From an uncultured Actinomycetes bacterium (GTDB taxonomy: Bacteria; Actinomycetota; Actinomycetes; Nanopelagicales; Nanopelagicaceae): a stretch of 6,506 nucleotides of DNA. This document shows, in pieces, positions 6,381 through 6,506 of this stretch. Made by a program: the position numbers and the translations under genes. The stretch's first letter is position 1, and the number at the start of each line of letters is the position of its first letter. The notes beneath the pieces are model-generated. The model searched no databases. It worked only from the letters and a program-made list of their open reading frames with translations, and was not told the DNA's origin. The stretch covers positions 1-6,506 of the forward strand of contig CAITKS010000222.1 in the NCBI GenBank assembly GCA_903893085.1. The letters are read 5' to 3'.

Positions 6381-6506
6381 TTATGGTTTGATGTAGATCT
6401 GCCCGAAGCCGAAGCTTCCCTGTGGCTCCCAGTAATAAACGCCACCAATCTTTGAGCCCCATGTCTGCTGAGACTTTCCAAAGACGGTACGGATATACCA
6501 GTACTG
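6381..6506 (-). CDS. Probable family-5 extracellular substrate-binding protein, C-terminal end only (partial)
   Basis: An open frame enters from the right edge and gives 41 residues before TAA (6381-6383). It ends WEPQGSFGFGQIYIKP, with a preceding WGSKIGGVYYW segment. Aromatic-rich, Gly-containing C-termini with an IGGVY-type strand are common in SBP_bac_5 proteins, and the gene sits directly upstream of a DppB/OppB permease on the same strand, where the binding protein is normally coded. The identification therefore rests largely on context. The lipoprotein signal, binding pocket and substrate clues lie outside the window. The stop is 106 nt before the permease start, with a strong hairpin between. 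Confidence 0.75.
   Translation of the reverse strand, partial: QYWYIRTVFGKSQQTWGSKIGGVYYWEPQGSFGFGQIYIKP

Noticed and set aside
6123..6455. Plus-strand open frame of about 110 codons
   Set aside because: It crosses the permease 5' end, the intercistronic hairpin and the binding-protein 3' end on the opposite strand, and has no recognisable domain.

Overview
The window reads as a compact, gene-dense piece of an actinobacterial chromosome of moderate GC. Three things point there: a histone-like protein with a long Lys/Ala/Pro/Arg tail, actinobacterial-style MarR and oligopeptide-transporter sequences, and -10 hexamers placed 6-7 nt before ATG codons, as expected for leaderless mRNAs. A streamlined freshwater actinobacterium (acI/Nanopelagicales-like) would fit well, but that is an inference from style and not a database match.

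Layout. Positions 1-136 hold the 3' end of a nucleoid-protein gene (+) with a basic repeat tail. It is followed by a symmetrical terminator (147-185) shared with a convergent MarR-family regulator gene (201-692, -). The regulator is divergent from an M13-family zinc metallopeptidase (760-2721, +). A perfect 7-2-7 inverted repeat at 721-736 in the gap looks like the MarR operator. A small lipoprotein gene (2738-3268, +) follows and seems to have its own leaderless promoter squeezed into the 16-nt gap. From 3270 to the right edge everything is on the minus strand. In transcription order this is the 3' end of a probable substrate-binding protein gene (6381-6506), a strong GNRA-capped hairpin (6330-6363), a DppB/OppB-type permease (5273-6274), a DppD/OppD-type ATPase (4254-5276) and a DppF/OppF-type ATPase (3270-4250).

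How the parts work together. The minus-strand genes form one translationally coupled operon for an oligopeptide/dipeptide-type ABC importer. The usual second permease (DppC/OppC) is not between the first permease and the ATPases, so it must lie elsewhere or be absent. The peptidase could degrade imported or internal peptides, which makes a peptide-use theme tempting, but nothing here links the MarR/M13 pair to the transporter by regulation.

I see no mobile element, CRISPR array, tRNA, rRNA or defence system, and no gene-free stretch above 300 bases. The most interesting signals are in regulatory architecture (leaderless promoters, buried -35, intercistronic hairpin) and in the missing second permease. 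I do not see convincing evidence for a new multi-gene system.
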